Part shown: positions 51,625 through 60,944 of the stretch, piece by piece
Position numbering within the stretch: the stretch's first letter is position 1
Layout of the letters: each line of letters opens with the position of its first letter
Source: Mucilaginibacter rubeus
Lineage (GTDB): Bacteria; Bacteroidota; Bacteroidia; Sphingobacteriales; Sphingobacteriaceae
Length of the DNA stretch: 64,000 nt
Assembly (NCBI RefSeq): GCF_014643835.1
Contig: NZ_BMKD01000002.1
Coordinates: 744,001-808,000 of the forward strand
Reading direction: 5' to 3'
The notes under the pieces: generated by a model
Database searches by the model: none
The model's input: only the letters and a program-made list of their open reading frames with translations
What the model was told of the DNA's origin: nothing
Made by a program: the position numbers and the translations under genes

Positions 51625-54600
51625 ATGTTAAGGATAAACAAAGTTTTTTTTAAAAAGTTGTGCCTTTTGGGCATATTCAATTTATTTTTAATAACGGCGG
51701 GTATGGCACAAACCAATTTGGCCGGTATTTCAGGGAAGGTTTCCGGCCCGAATGGTGAAGCCCTGCCAAATGCAACCATTACCGTTAAAAATGAGTCGAC
51801 CGGGTTTGTAATCAAAGCTACAACCAATTCAAAAGGAACATTTCTGTTAAAGGAGCTTCCGCTGGGCGCGCCTTATAGCATAACGGCAGAAATTATGGGC
51901 ATGACTGCACAAAAACAAACCGGTTATGCTTTAAATCAGGGCGACTTGCTACAGGTTACGTTTGTAATGACAGAAAAGATCCAGGAACTCAATGTTGTTG
52001 AAGTAAGAACTACCACAACCCGTAACAGGATCGAAAACATTGGCTCATCCACTGCTGTTACAGCTAAAGATATAGCCAAGTTACCGGTAAACGGTCGTAA
52101 TTTCACATCCCTGGCCGATTTATCTCCATTGAGCGCGGGAAGCAGCTTAAGCGGGCAGCTGGGCTCAGCTACAAATTATACCATTGATGGCATGGCGGCA
52201 CGCAGTACTATAGCCGGTGGCCAACCAACCGGTGCTTACTCTATTTCGCTTGAGGCTGTAAGGGAATTTCAGGTAGTTACCAATCAATATGATGTTACTT
52301 ATGGCAATGTCGGCGGCGGTACAATAAGTACGGTAACCAAATCAGGAACTAACGTATTATCAGGGAGCGCTTTCACTTATGCACGTGCAAATTGGCTATC
52401 CAGTCCATTTGGATTAAATGGATTAAAACGTAACCAGTCGTTTTCTACTTATCAATATGGTTTTTCATTAGGAGGCCCTATTGTTAAAGATAAAGCGCAA
52501 TTCTTTATTGCGTGGGATCATCAGGCAGATTCAAGGCCACTTTATATTGCCAATATCCAATCTGCAGATGACGAAAAACGAAACAATGTAACCCAGGCCA
52601 CATTAGATAACTTTTTGAGCATAGCAAGGGCTAAATATGGAGTTGCCAATACCCCACAGTTTGGTCAGTTTGATAAATTTAAAAATACTCACGCTGCTTT
52701 TGCACGTGTCGACTGGCAAATTAATTCCAAAAATTTGTTTACCATCCGCGATAACTTTATCTATGACCTTGACAACCAATCCGACGGTGATAATACTGCC
52801 ATAAACATCTACGAAGTTTACAGCACGCGCAAAAGTTTAAATAACAGTGTAATGGCCTCATTGCGTAGTATATTCAGCCCTAATTTAACCAACGAACTGA
52901 AAGTGCAGCACTACTGGGAGTACAACAAGATGTTTGCAAACAGCCAGTTACCTGCCGATAATATTCCCCGCGCTATTGTGCAGAATATTTCCTCGCTTGC
53001 AGCAGATGGATCCACTTATTCAACCGCCATACAGTTGGGAGGGCAACGTTACGGCGGCGACTATTTTAATAATAATGTAGCACAGCTAACCGACAACTTG
53101 TACTGGACCAAAGGCAAGTATAACTTTACATTTGGTGGAGGGTTAACTTTCACCAACCAAAATTCTATTTACGGCAGCGAAACCAATGGACGTTTTTACT
53201 TTACAGGCTTAACTAATTTCAATAACCTTACACCCTATCGCTTTGCAAGGGATATTTATACCTCATCAAACCGGAACATTAAATTTAACATACTTGCACC
53301 TAATGCTTACGCCCAGGTACAAACCATGTTGTTTCCGGGTTTTGAAGTAACCGCCGGGGTACGTATCGATTACACCGATTACCTTGACCAGGCAAATTTC
53401 AATCCTACGGTTTATAAAACTTTAGGCTTAAATACATCTAACAAACTGGCTACGCTACAAATTCAACCGCGTTTGCAAACCACCTGGGATGTAGGGCAAA
53501 ATGGTAAAGACATTGTCAGGTTAGGTGGCGGCATTTTAGGTTCGGCATTGAACCCTTATTCTATGATAAACAATATGCTGTTTGATGGCTCACACATTTT
53601 AAGTGTTGATCTTAACGGCAGCCAGGTGCCTACCCCTAACTTTCCGGCTTACCGCAAGGACCCTGCAACAGCACCAGGACAGGATTTACTTAATAACCCC
53701 ACCATACCCAAGCTTGCTACTATTAATATGAATGGCAAGGATGCTAAAGTGCCAACGGTTTACAAAGCCAACTTGTCTTATTCGCACTTCTTTGCTCAAA
53801 ACTTCAGGGTTACAGCATCCGGCTACTTAAGTTTAGGCCGCAACAACTATACTTATCTGGATAAAAACATGGTTGATCAGCCGTACTTCCGTATTGCTGC
53901 CGAAGATAACAGAGGTGTATATGTTCCGGCAAATACAATAAACGCGTCAAATGGTTCGGCTGACTGGACACAAGGCAGAAAAACAACTGAAGTAGGCAGG
54001 GTACTGGAATTAGAAAGCAAGGGAAGAGTTAACCAGATGGCTTTTGTTATTGATGCCGACTACAAATATTATAAACAGGGCGAAATCTCCGTTTCTTATA
54101 CATGGAATCAAACTAAAGACAATACATCATACAACGGAAACGTTGCTAATACGGCTACGCTTGTACAGTATGTAAAAGATGATCCGCGTAACCTGGGCGG
54201 CATGAATTATTCTGATAACCAATTCAGGAATAAGATTGTTGCTTACGGAAGTTCGCCAACCTTTCATGGCTTTAGCGCAGGCTTGCGATTTTCGGGGATA
54301 AGCGGCACCAGGTATTCTTTATTGGTGAACGGTAACGTGAACGGCGATTTTGTGGCCAGTAACGATCTGGCTTACATTTACGATCCGAATGCAGCGTCAA
54401 CACCTCAATACATAAAAGACGGGATCGATGCGATACTGAACAACCCTAAGGTAGAGCAAAGCGCCAAAAATTACATAGTTAAAAGTTTCGGAAAAATTGC
54501 TGAACGTAATGGAGGAGTAAACCCGTTTTATGGTGTATTTGATTTACGATTGATTAAAAGGGTTACGCTATTTAAAAAACAGTATTTTGAAATATCTGTC

Positions 54601-54798
54601 GACTTATTTAACGTGGCCAATTTATTGAATAAAGAATGGGGCGTTAACCATAACCTGGGTGCAACTCCTATTTATACGATTAAAAGCTTCGACCCTGTTA
54701 AAAAACAATACGCATACGCGGTTAACACAAATGCAGGGGTATCCAATTTAAGCGGCAACCCTTACCAGTTTCAGATAGGCTTAAGATATGGTTTTTAA
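51625..54798 (+). CDS. TonB-dependent receptor, Oar-like, with carboxypeptidase regulatory domain
   Basis: 1057 residues. Signal peptide to GMAQ, CarboxypepD_reg domain (ISGKVSGPNGEALPNATITV), plug domain with LPVNGRNFTSLADLSPLSAG and YTIDGMAARSTI, ETVREFQVVTNQYDVTYGNV-like segment, then a large barrel ending FQIGLRYGF. The NGRNF plug and VGGGTISTVTKSGTN are typical of Oar-type receptors. Substrate unknown. Alone on its transcript, after the sphingolipid genes. Confidence 0.93.
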   Translation: MLRINKVFFKKLCLLGIFNLFLITAGMAQTNLAGISGKVSGPNGEALPNATITVKNESTGFVIKATTNSKGTFLLKELPLGAPYSITAEIMGMTAQKQTGYALNQGDLLQVTFVMTEKIQELNVVEVRTTTTRNRIENIGSSTAVTAKDIAKLPVNGRNFTSLADLSPLSAGSSLSGQLGSATNYTIDGMAARSTIAGGQPTGAYSISLEAVREFQVVTNQYDVTYGNVGGGTISTVTKSGTNVLSGSAFTYARANWLSSPFGLNGLKRNQSFSTYQYGFSLGGPIVKDKAQFFIAWDHQADSRPLYIANIQSADDEKRNNVTQATLDNFLSIARAKYGVANTPQFGQFDKFKNTHAAFARVDWQINSKNLFTIRDNFIYDLDNQSDGDNTAINIYEVYSTRKSLNNSVMASLRSIFSPNLTNELKVQHYWEYNKMFANSQLPADNIPRAIVQNISSLAADGSTYSTAIQLGGQRYGGDYFNNNVAQLTDNLYWTKGKYNFTFGGGLTFTNQNSIYGSETNGRFYFTGLTNFNNLTPYRFARDIYTSSNRNIKFNILAPNAYAQVQTMLFPGFEVTAGVRIDYTDYLDQANFNPTVYKTLGLNTSNKLATLQIQPRLQTTWDVGQNGKDIVRLGGGILGSALNPYSMINNMLFDGSHILSVDLNGSQVPTPNFPAYRKDPATAPGQDLLNNPTIPKLATINMNGKDAKVPTVYKANLSYSHFFAQNFRVTASGYLSLGRNNYTYLDKNMVDQPYFRIAAEDNRGVYVPANTINASNGSADWTQGRKTTEVGRVLELESKGRVNQMAFVIDADYKYYKQGEISVSYTWNQTKDNTSYNGNVANTATLVQYVKDDPRNLGGMNYSDNQFRNKIVAYGSSPTFHGFSAGLRFSGISGTRYSLLVNGNVNGDFVASNDLAYIYDPNAASTPQYIKDGIDAILNNPKVEQSAKNYIVKSFGKIAERNGGVNPFYGVFDLRLIKRVTLFKKQYFEISVDLFNVANLLNKEWGVNHNLGATPIYTIKSFDPVKKQYAYAVNTNAGVSNLSGNPYQFQIGLRYGF

Positions 54799-55177
54799 TT
54801 ATCAATTCCAATTAACAACAATAGCTAAAACCTTGTAAACCTTCACGGGCCCTGCTTTGAATAGCATAGGATTTTAATGGAATAAAGCTCTGCGATTGGC
54901 AACTTTTGACCTTTAAAATCCTTGCTATTTTAAATACCCAATAGTGCAAAATCTCTTTTTCTATACAACTTTATGTATTAAAGCAGGCAGTGTGGAAAAC
55001 GCGCAAACATTTGTTAATTAATATTTCCAGGGCTATCCTCCTGAAAAACAGCCCATACAATTCAAAAACAAACAAAAAGCCAAGCACCTTTCACAAACAC
55101 CCATGGCGGTGATCTTAAACAGGCACGCTATTTGCCTAATTACAAGTGGATTATTGTATTTTCGAGTAATCTGTTAT
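54799..55177. other. Intergenic region with an imperfect hairpin
   Basis: AATAGCATAGGATTTTAA (54860-54877) is matched by TTAAAATCCTTGCTATT (54913-54929) with one bulged base, a possible terminator for the TonB receptor. Near the end, TATTTTCG about 15 nt before the next ATG is a near match to a -7 element. Otherwise nothing seen. Confidence 0.4.
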
Positions 55178-55978
55178 ATGAAGAGACTTATTACCTTACT
55201 TTTTATTCTGACAGCCACGCTTAAATTATCCGCACACACCAGTGAGCTTGATAGTCTTAAGCAAAAATTACAGGTTACCAGCGACTCGTTAAAAGGCCCT
55301 ATCTATACCCAAATAGCTGCTCATTATTTAGGATACGATACCGTATCAACCCGGCGAATGAAATACTATTTCCAAACTGAGGCGCTTAATTACACTATGC
55401 TCGCCCTGCATAGCTATTCAACTTATAACGATACTTTAGGCTTGCGTACAAGCTTTAACGCGCTTGCAAAGGTTTACCGCTCACAGCGTAAATTCAGCCA
55501 GGCTAAATGGTTCATTTTGCAATCGAACACCATATCAAGACAAAGGAAGGATACCCTTAATATTATCAACTCGCTCATAGAGCTTGCAGCCATTAAAAGC
55601 GACATCAAAGACTATAAACTCAGTATGAAGGACCTGAACGATGCTTTAACATTGTCGCTCAAAACCCACGATCCTAAAAAAGAGTCGATAGTGCAGGTAG
55701 GCTTTGCCGAACTGTACCGGAAAATGAACGATTATGATAAAGCTGCGGTAGCTATTAAACGCCATGAATTTTTGGACGATAGTCTTAACCAGGTTACGGT
55801 CGACAGCATTGCCAAGGTAGCTGCTGCCGATTCGATCAAGATCAAAAAGCAGGATTCGGCGATAGCCAAAAAAAAAGTATATACCAAAAACTCCAGGCGC
55901 AGGCCAATGCTAAGATACGCCAGGCACATAACGTCATTGTCGTTCTCATCGGCACCACTCTTGTTCTCGTCGTTGTAG
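55178..55978 (+). CDS. TPR-like exported protein, C-terminus altered by a frameshift at an A9 tract
   Basis: From the ATG at 55178 (MKRLITLLFILTATLKLSAH signal peptide) the protein has helical repeats of TPR type (YTQIAAHYLGYDTVSTRRMK, ALAKVYRSQRKFSQAKWFIL, GFAELYRKMNDYDKAAVAIK). After the run of nine A at 55868-55876 the frame as written gives an unnatural Arg/Ser/Leu-rich tail to 55978. The -1 frame instead gives a coiled segment, one membrane helix and a basic cytoplasmic end (see next feature). So a membrane-anchored periplasmic TPR sensor-like protein was probably the original gene. A frame starting at 55103 lacks a signal peptide at its start and is not used. Confidence 0.7.
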   Translation: MKRLITLLFILTATLKLSAHTSELDSLKQKLQVTSDSLKGPIYTQIAAHYLGYDTVSTRRMKYYFQTEALNYTMLALHSYSTYNDTLGLRTSFNALAKVYRSQRKFSQAKWFILQSNTISRQRKDTLNIINSLIELAAIKSDIKDYKLSMKDLNDALTLSLKTHDPKKESIVQVGFAELYRKMNDYDKAAVAIKRHEFLDDSLNQVTVDSIAKVAAADSIKIKKQDSAIAKKKVYTKNSRRRPMLRYARHITSLSFSSAPLLFSSL

Positions 55979-56049
55979 CCATCATTATCATTTACAGGCG
56001 GAAGAAAACCGGTCGCTGGCGTTCAGCTATCAGGCGGCCTAAACAATAA
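55868..56049 (+). other. Out-of-frame C-terminal segment with membrane helix (frame -1 after A9)
   Basis: Reading AGT at 55876 as a codon gives SIYQKLQAQANAKIRQAHNV, then IVVLIGTTLVLVVVAIIIIY and RRKKTGRWRSAIRRPKQ to TAA at 56047-56049: coiled coil, hydrophobic helix and positive-inside tail. One more A, or a -1 shift on the A tract, joins it to the TPR part. Confidence 0.75.
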
Positions 56050-56087
56050 TTTAAACCACAGGCGTTTAAAATTGTCAAAGCACTAAG

Positions 56088-56645
56088 ATGAAAAAATTGA
56101 TAGTATTATTTGCTGCATTATTCTGGTTTGCGAATGCCTACAGCCAAAGCAGCAAACACTTCAGGACCGAGTTTTTAAACAGCATTAATGCTACACGCCA
56201 GAAAGGCTGCAATTGCGGCAGCAAATATTTCCCGCCGGCTCCTCCCCTTACCTGGAATAATGATTTGGAAGATGCAGCTATAGGGCACGCTAAAGACATG
56301 GCCCGCAAAAGCTATTTTAGTCACGACAGCAAAGACGGCCGCAGCATGGAAGACCGCATAGTATACGCCGGTTATAAATTTAAAGGGTTTAAAAGTTTTG
56401 CCATAGGCGAAAACATAGCCCAGGGCCAGCAAAGCATTGCGGAAGTGATGGCTGGCTGGTTTAAAAGTGAAGGCCATTGCCGCAATCTCATGAACCCGGA
56501 CTTTAAAGAAGTTGGCGTGGCAGAATATAAAACCTATTGGGTACAGGATTTTGGCGGCCGGACCTCATTTTCGGCTCAGCAACAAAAGTTGATTAAATCA
56601 GGGAGATACAGATTAATACAGGAAAAGCCTGTGGAAGGGCATTGA
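56088..56645 (+). CDS. Secreted CAP/SCP-domain protein
   Basis: 185 residues, signal peptide ending NAYSQ. CAP fold (cysteine-rich secretory/antigen 5/PR-1): FLNSINATRQKGC, LTWNNDLEDAAIGHAKDMAR, KSYFSHDSKDGRS, AIGENIAQGQ, GWFKSEGHCRNLMNPDFKEV and YWVQDFGG; the conserved His (GHAKD, GHC) and Glu (GEN) residues are present. Bacterial members are extracellular or periplasmic, of unknown activity. Convergent with DUF1456. Confidence 0.9.
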   Translation: MKKLIVLFAALFWFANAYSQSSKHFRTEFLNSINATRQKGCNCGSKYFPPAPPLTWNNDLEDAAIGHAKDMARKSYFSHDSKDGRSMEDRIVYAGYKFKGFKSFAIGENIAQGQQSIAEVMAGWFKSEGHCRNLMNPDFKEVGVAEYKTYWVQDFGGRTSFSAQQQKLIKSGRYRLIQEKPVEGH

Positions 56646-56651
56646 TTTTTG

Positions 56652-56707
56652 TCTGAACCGGGATTTCATAGGATTTTTCGGAAGTCAGGATCTTGCCTGT
56701 GAAATCC
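56652..56707. repeat. TCTGAACC family repeat, copy C (partial)
   Basis: TCTGAACC (56652-56659) followed by GGATTTCA (56661-56668), which pairs with TGAAATCC (56700-56707). Starts 7 nt after the CAP gene stop. No GGTTCAGA arm remains. Confidence 0.5.
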
Positions 56708-56729
56708 AACCAATCTACTCATTCTTGCC

Positions 56730-56753
56730 GTTGTTGGAGTTGCCTCCAACAAC
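56730..56753. terminator. Hairpin at the end of the DUF1456 gene
   Basis: GTTGTTGGAG (56730-56739), loop TTGC, CTCCAACAAC (56744-56753), 1 nt from the DUF1456 stop. It lacks a clear U-tract, so termination is uncertain. Confidence 0.45.
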
Positions 56754-56754
56754 C

Positions 56755-57003
56755 TTACTTCCCTGCCTCCGGTTTCGGTTTTGGCTCCCTTGGGCCGCGT
56801 TTGTAGATGATGAGACCATTCAGGAAATTACGCAGGATCTGATCGCCGCAGGGTTTAAAGTTGGGGTGGTCATCAGCGCGGAATATGGCGCCTATTTCGG
56901 CTTTGGTGATCCTGAAATTAACTAATGCCAAAACCTTGATAATATCATCATCAGTAAATTTCATTGCCACCCTCAGCTTTTTCATGATATCGTTATTACT
57001 CAT
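56755..57003 (-). CDS. DUF1456 family protein
   Basis: 82 residues matching one DUF1456 repeat pair (YehS-like): MSNNDIMKKLRVAMKFTDDD, ALVNFRITKAEIGAIFR and CGDQILRNFLNGLIIYKRG, with a Lys/Pro-rich end. E. coli YehS is longer with two copies; short ones are common in Bacteroidota. Function unknown. It follows the DbpA-like helicase by 22 nt and is probably in its transcript. Confidence 0.88.
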   Translation of the reverse strand: MSNNDIMKKLRVAMKFTDDDIIKVLALVNFRITKAEIGAIFRADDHPNFKPCGDQILRNFLNGLIIYKRGPREPKPKPEAGK

Positions 57004-57025
57004 AGTATTCTTCTTTTAAACAAAA

Positions 57026-58327
57026 TTACCTCGAAATTTCCATCTTCACCTTTTTGCCCTTAATTTTTTCGGCCTTTACCTGCTTTACTACACTTTCTAT
57101 TTTATCGCGCTTGATCGCAGCGTACGAAGAGTAGTCAAGCACTTCTATCAAACCGAGGTCCTCCTTTGCCAACCCGCCTTTTTTAAGCAGCAGGCCTACA
57201 ATATCCACCTTGTTAACTTTATCCTTTTTGCCGGCGGCTATGTACAAGGTAAGCCAAGGCGATGCAGGCGGCAATATCAGTTTTTCGGGCAGTTCTTCAA
57301 TCTCGGGCAGTTGTTTTAAGTATGGCAACTTTTCATCGGGTGTTAGCATCAGGTATGATGTACCTTTAGCGTTCATACGTGCTGTGCGGCCGTTACGGTG
57401 TAAAAAAGCCTCCTCATTATGCGGCAGCTGGTAATGTACCACATATTCTATTTCAGGGATATCCAGCCCACGTGAGGCCAGATCCGTGGTGATCAATAAA
57501 CGGTGACTTCCGTTCCTGAATTTTAACAGGGCGCGTTCCCGGTCGTCCTGTTCCATACCGCCGTGAAAAACATCATGCTCCAACCCCTTGTACCAAAGCA
57601 ACTCGCTGATCCTGTCAACTGCTTCACGGTGATTACAAAACACAAGGGTTGCTTTATTACCAATTTTACAGATCAGGGCAAAAAGTGCATCCAGTTTATC
57701 GGCAGCTTCGGATATCACCGCTTTTTGTTTAATATCTGGCGCCGAAGTAACATTACTTAAAAAGTTCACTTCAACAGGTTTAACAATTCCAGTAAAAGCA
57801 GGAATCTCATCCATCTTAGTCGCCGAAGTCAATATCCGCTTTTTAACAACGGGCAACTGCCTGATGATATAAGCCATATCCTCCTGGAAACCGAACTCAA
57901 GCGCTTTATCAAACTCATCGAGAATGAGCGTACGTACAGTATCAGTACTAAAATTTTCTTCACGCAAATGAAAGGCAATCCTCCCCGGCGTACCAACCAA
58001 AACTGCAGGCGGATGCGAAAGGTTATTGCGTTCAATTTTCACGGCATGGCCGCCATAACAGCAATTGATCTTGAACCCTGTACCCATAGATTTCCAAACC
58101 TGCTCAATTTGTAAAGCAAGCTCACGCGATGGCACCAGGATCATCACCTGTACTGTAGAAACACCGGCATCAAGCAGGTTAAGCAAAGGCAATAAAAAAC
58201 CAAGCGTTTTCCCCGAGCCTGTAGGTGATAAAAGGATTACATCACCTTTTTTAGCGGCACTAAGCGCGGCAAGCTGCATGGGGTTAAGGGCAGTTATGCC
58301 GAGGTTACTCAATGCCTGATCAATCAT
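57026..58327 (-). CDS. dbpA: DEAD-box RNA helicase, DbpA-like
   Basis: 433 residues. Q-motif region LGITALNPMQLAAL, motif I SPTGSGKT, Ia PSRELALQ, Ib TPGRIAFH, II LDEFDKAL (DEFD variant), III SATK, IV LVFCNHREA, V TTDLASRGLDIPEIEYVVHY, VI HRNGRTAR, and a C-terminal domain (LTLYIAAGKKDKVNKVDIVG, LLLKKGGLAKEDLGLIEVLD) like the 23S-rRNA-binding domain of DbpA. It likely works in 50S subunit assembly. The start at 58327 is chosen because the -7 element TATCTTTG (58355 to 58348) lies between it and a longer frame from 58390. Confidence 0.88.
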   Translation of the reverse strand: MIDQALSNLGITALNPMQLAALSAAKKGDVILLSPTGSGKTLGFLLPLLNLLDAGVSTVQVMILVPSRELALQIEQVWKSMGTGFKINCCYGGHAVKIERNNLSHPPAVLVGTPGRIAFHLREENFSTDTVRTLILDEFDKALEFGFQEDMAYIIRQLPVVKKRILTSATKMDEIPAFTGIVKPVEVNFLSNVTSAPDIKQKAVISEAADKLDALFALICKIGNKATLVFCNHREAVDRISELLWYKGLEHDVFHGGMEQDDRERALLKFRNGSHRLLITTDLASRGLDIPEIEYVVHYQLPHNEEAFLHRNGRTARMNAKGTSYLMLTPDEKLPYLKQLPEIEELPEKLILPPASPWLTLYIAAGKKDKVNKVDIVGLLLKKGGLAKEDLGLIEVLDYSSYAAIKRDKIESVVKQVKAEKIKGKKVKMEISR

Positions 58328-58347
58328 GGTTTGCTTTTGTTGAGGCG

Positions 58348-58355
58348 CAAAGATA
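58348..58355 (-). promoter_or_regulatory. -7 element of the helicase gene
   Basis: TATCTTTG on the minus strand, full consensus, about 20 nt before the ATG at 58327. Confidence 0.5.
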
Positions 58356-58416
58356 CGGTAAAATTTTCCCGGGGGACCGATTATATGCATCTGCTTAGCT
58401 ATTAACTTAACAGACT

Positions 58417-58446
58417 AAAAAAACGGGGGAATGTGCGATTCCCCCG
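58417..58446 (-). terminator. Intrinsic terminator of the 89-residue protein gene
   Basis: Read on the minus strand: CGGGGGAAT, loop CGCAC, ATTCCCCCG, then TTTTTTT. Lies 27 nt past the stop. Confidence 0.88.
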
Positions 58447-58473
58447 CTTGAGGGGATTTTTTGCTTTAGTTCC

Positions 58474-58743
58474 CTACTCCGCCACTTCCGTTTTAAAATT
58501 ATGCTTAATAAACCTCGCAACCTTTTTAGCTTCCCGATGGGTTAAATTTCCCATACAGGTATATTCCCATTCGTGCATGTGATCGTCAAAAACAATATCT
58601 CCAAGATCTGTTTCCCCTTCACTTAACCTAAATACGCCCGTTGCATACACATGTGTACCGGGTATCAGCTGTTGCACCGCTTCAATGCCGATCTGGCGTA
58701 TACCATCTTCGGTATCCAGATCATAGATCACCGACTTTTCCAT
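58474..58743 (-). CDS. Hypothetical small acidic protein
   Basis: 89 residues (MEKSVIYDLDTEDGIRQIGI, then EAVQQLIPGTHVYATGVFRL) with GDIVFDDHMHEWEYTCMGNL and a basic end. No signal peptide or membrane segment. I do not recognise the family. Downstream of truC on the same strand (54 nt) and closed by its own terminator. Confidence 0.65.
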   Translation of the reverse strand: MEKSVIYDLDTEDGIRQIGIEAVQQLIPGTHVYATGVFRLSEGETDLGDIVFDDHMHEWEYTCMGNLTHREAKKVARFIKHNFKTEVAE

Positions 58744-58797
58744 CTATCAAATACAATATTAAGCCCGTTTTGTTTAAATAATTACCTGAAGGCTGGC

Positions 58798-59475
58798 TTA
58801 CCAGCTCATGATCTCCATAACCCGGGTAAATTCGGGTTGAAGTGCGGCTTTGATCGTTATTTCTTCACCGGTTATGGGGTGCTTAAAATTTAACTGCGAT
58901 GCATGCAGTAGCATGGTTGTCATTGCCCATTGCTCTAAAAACAACTTATTCTGTTTGTTACAGCCGTGGGTGCGGTCGCCTATAATTGGGTGAAAAATAT
59001 GGCTCAGGTGCTTGCGTAATTGGTGCATACGCCCGGTTGCAGGCACAGCCTCAACCAATGAATACCTTGAAGTTGGATGTTTGCCAAGGGCTATATCAAG
59101 TTCTGCCCTTTTTAGGGTAGTGTAACTGGTAAATGCATCCTGCAAAGTGCCGTTCTCTTTGCGCAGTGGGTAATCTATATCTTCTGCATCAGGTGTATGG
59201 CCCCTTACTATGGCCAGGTATTTCTTGCTCACCTGGTTTTCCATAAATGCTTTTTGCATGGCAATCTCTACCTCTTTATTAAAAGCAAAAAGCAGGATCC
59301 CACCGGTTTTACGATCGATACGGTGAACAGGGTTAACTTTCATGCCAATTTGATCCCGAAGCAATTGCAGGGCAAACTCTGAAGCATCGGCTGCTATGGG
59401 CGACCGGTGAACCAGCAACCCATGAGGCTTGTTGATGGCAATCAGATGTTCATCGCGGTATATGATCTCTAACAT
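58798..59475 (-). CDS. truC: tRNA pseudouridine(65) synthase TruC (RluA family)
   Basis: 225 residues from the ATG at 59475; a second ATG six bases earlier is possible. It aligns along its length with E. coli TruC: MLEIIYRDEHLIAINKPHGL, LVHRSP, catalytic Asp in HRIDRKTGG, KKYLAIVRG, YSLVEAVPATGRMHQLRKHL, HPIIGDRTHG and MLLHASQLNF, and the final Trp. It converts U65 in the acceptor stem of some tRNAs to pseudouridine. Confidence 0.88.
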   Translation of the reverse strand: MLEIIYRDEHLIAINKPHGLLVHRSPIAADASEFALQLLRDQIGMKVNPVHRIDRKTGGILLFAFNKEVEIAMQKAFMENQVSKKYLAIVRGHTPDAEDIDYPLRKENGTLQDAFTSYTTLKRAELDIALGKHPTSRYSLVEAVPATGRMHQLRKHLSHIFHPIIGDRTHGCNKQNKLFLEQWAMTTMLLHASQLNFKHPITGEEITIKAALQPEFTRVMEIMSW

Positions 59476-59671
59476 GGGCATAATTACAAGGCTGCGAATT
59501 TACGGCAGCATTTTGGATTTATTTCTGAAATCTTCTACCGTAGGGCACTTCGCATTAAAATACCTCAACAAATCTTTTTAAACAGCTTTTAAAAGTTATT
59601 GATGTAAAAAAATAATTTTAAATAGTATTGCTTTTCCTATCTTTAGTTCACACCTAAATACAATTAAACTA

Positions 59672-60820
59672 ATGGCTACCACAGCAGACCAGGCAAGTGC
59701 TAAACAGGCCGACGACATTAACGCGGCCCGCACCCGTTTATTTTCACTGGATGCCCTTCGGGGATTTGATATGTTTTGGATTATGGGCGGCGAAGAGATC
59801 TTCCATGGCATGGCCAAAGCCACCGGTTCACCATTCTGGAGCGCTATTGCCAACCAGTTCACCCACCCCGACTGGAATGGTTTTCACCTGTATGATCTTA
59901 TCTTCCCGTTGTTCCTGTTTATGGCAGGCGTATCAACTCCATTTTCTGTGGGGCGCGAACTGGAAAAAGGCAAAACACGTCAGCAATTACTGCTGCGCGT
60001 TATAAAAAGGGCATTTATTTTAGTGTTGCTCGGCCTTGTGGTAAACAACGGGTTAAAAATTATGCCTGTTTCAGATATCCGCTTCCCCAGCGTATTGGGC
60101 CGTATCGGTATTGCCTATATGTTTGCCAACATCATTTACCTGTATAGTACCGAGCGCTGGCAAATGTTTTGGTTTGGCTTTTTCATCATCGGCTATTGGC
60201 TGCTGCTTAAGTTTACCTCCGCACCGGGCTTCCCTATGGGCGACCTGACCATGAAAGGCAATTTTGCCTCATACGTTGACCGCAGCATACTACCGGGCAG
60301 ATTGTATTTAGGCATCCACGACCCTGAGGGACTTTTTTCAACCATCCCGGCCATCAGCACCGGCATATTGGGCATCCTTACCGGCCTGTTGCTTAAAAAG
60401 GGCGGCGTTACGCAAATGCGCAAGGTAACTACCATGGCTGTTGTGGGGGTGATCTTCCTCATTCTCGCACAAATCTGGAACCTTGATTTCCCGATCAACA
60501 AAAACCTGTGGACAAGCTCATTTGTGCTGCATGTAGGCGGTTTAAGCCTATTGCTGATGGCATTATTTTACTTCATCATTGATGTAAAAGGCTATCAGAA
60601 ATGGGCATTTTATTTCAGGGTGATAGGCATGAACTCCATCCTGATTTATATTTCGGGCCACTTTATTAAATGGAGTTATACAACCGAAGGCTTTTTTGGA
60701 TGGATAGGCCAGTTAGTAGGCGATCCTTACAATATCGTAGTAATGGCTATTTGCTTCGTAATGGTAAAATGGGCGTTTTTGTATTATCTATATACCAAGA
60801 AGACATTTTTGAGAGTGTAA
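59672..60820 (+). CDS. NagX-like / DUF5009 membrane protein (HGSNAT-type acyltransferase family)
   Basis: 382 residues, about ten membrane helices. Signature start LFSLDALRGFDMFWIMGGEE, then GFHLYDLIFPLFLFMAGVST, RQQLLLRVIKRAFILVLLGL, PSVLGRIGIAYMFANI and the C-terminal IGMNSILIYISGHFIKW. The family (heparan-alpha-glucosaminide N-acetyltransferase/NagX) is linked to amino-sugar use in Bacteroidota, though the reaction is not settled. Stands alone; a repeat element follows its stop by one base. Confidence 0.88.
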   Translation: MATTADQASAKQADDINAARTRLFSLDALRGFDMFWIMGGEEIFHGMAKATGSPFWSAIANQFTHPDWNGFHLYDLIFPLFLFMAGVSTPFSVGRELEKGKTRQQLLLRVIKRAFILVLLGLVVNNGLKIMPVSDIRFPSVLGRIGIAYMFANIIYLYSTERWQMFWFGFFIIGYWLLLKFTSAPGFPMGDLTMKGNFASYVDRSILPGRLYLGIHDPEGLFSTIPAISTGILGILTGLLLKKGGVTQMRKVTTMAVVGVIFLILAQIWNLDFPINKNLWTSSFVLHVGGLSLLLMALFYFIIDVKGYQKWAFYFRVIGMNSILIYISGHFIKWSYTTEGFFGWIGQLVGDPYNIVVMAICFVMVKWAFLYYLYTKKTFLRV

Positions 60821-60821
60821 G

Positions 60822-60944
60822 CTGAACCTTGATTGAAAGGATTTTAGGATAACCATGAATTAAAAAGCATCAAGGCTATCCTAAAGTCCGGCAAATCAAG
60901 GTTTAAATATCACAGCATCCTTTAATCCTATAAATCAGGGTTCA
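60822..60944. repeat. TCTGAACC family repeat, copy D
   Basis: CTGAACCTTGATT at 60822-60834 has a counterpart AATCAAGGTTTA at about 60894-60905, and an outer right arm ATAAATCAGGGTTCA ends at 60944. The right arm forms the stop codon and last residues of rlmF (NPDL). Left arm begins one base after the NagX-like stop. Confidence 0.6.

Noticed and set aside
55103-55177. Upstream extension of the TPR protein
   Set aside because: The start at 55178 gives a standard signal peptide; the extension has none and lies near the predicted promoter.
58328-58390. Longer N-terminus of the DbpA-like helicase
   Set aside because: The -7 element at 58348-58355 lies within it, and helicase homology begins after the ATG at 58327.
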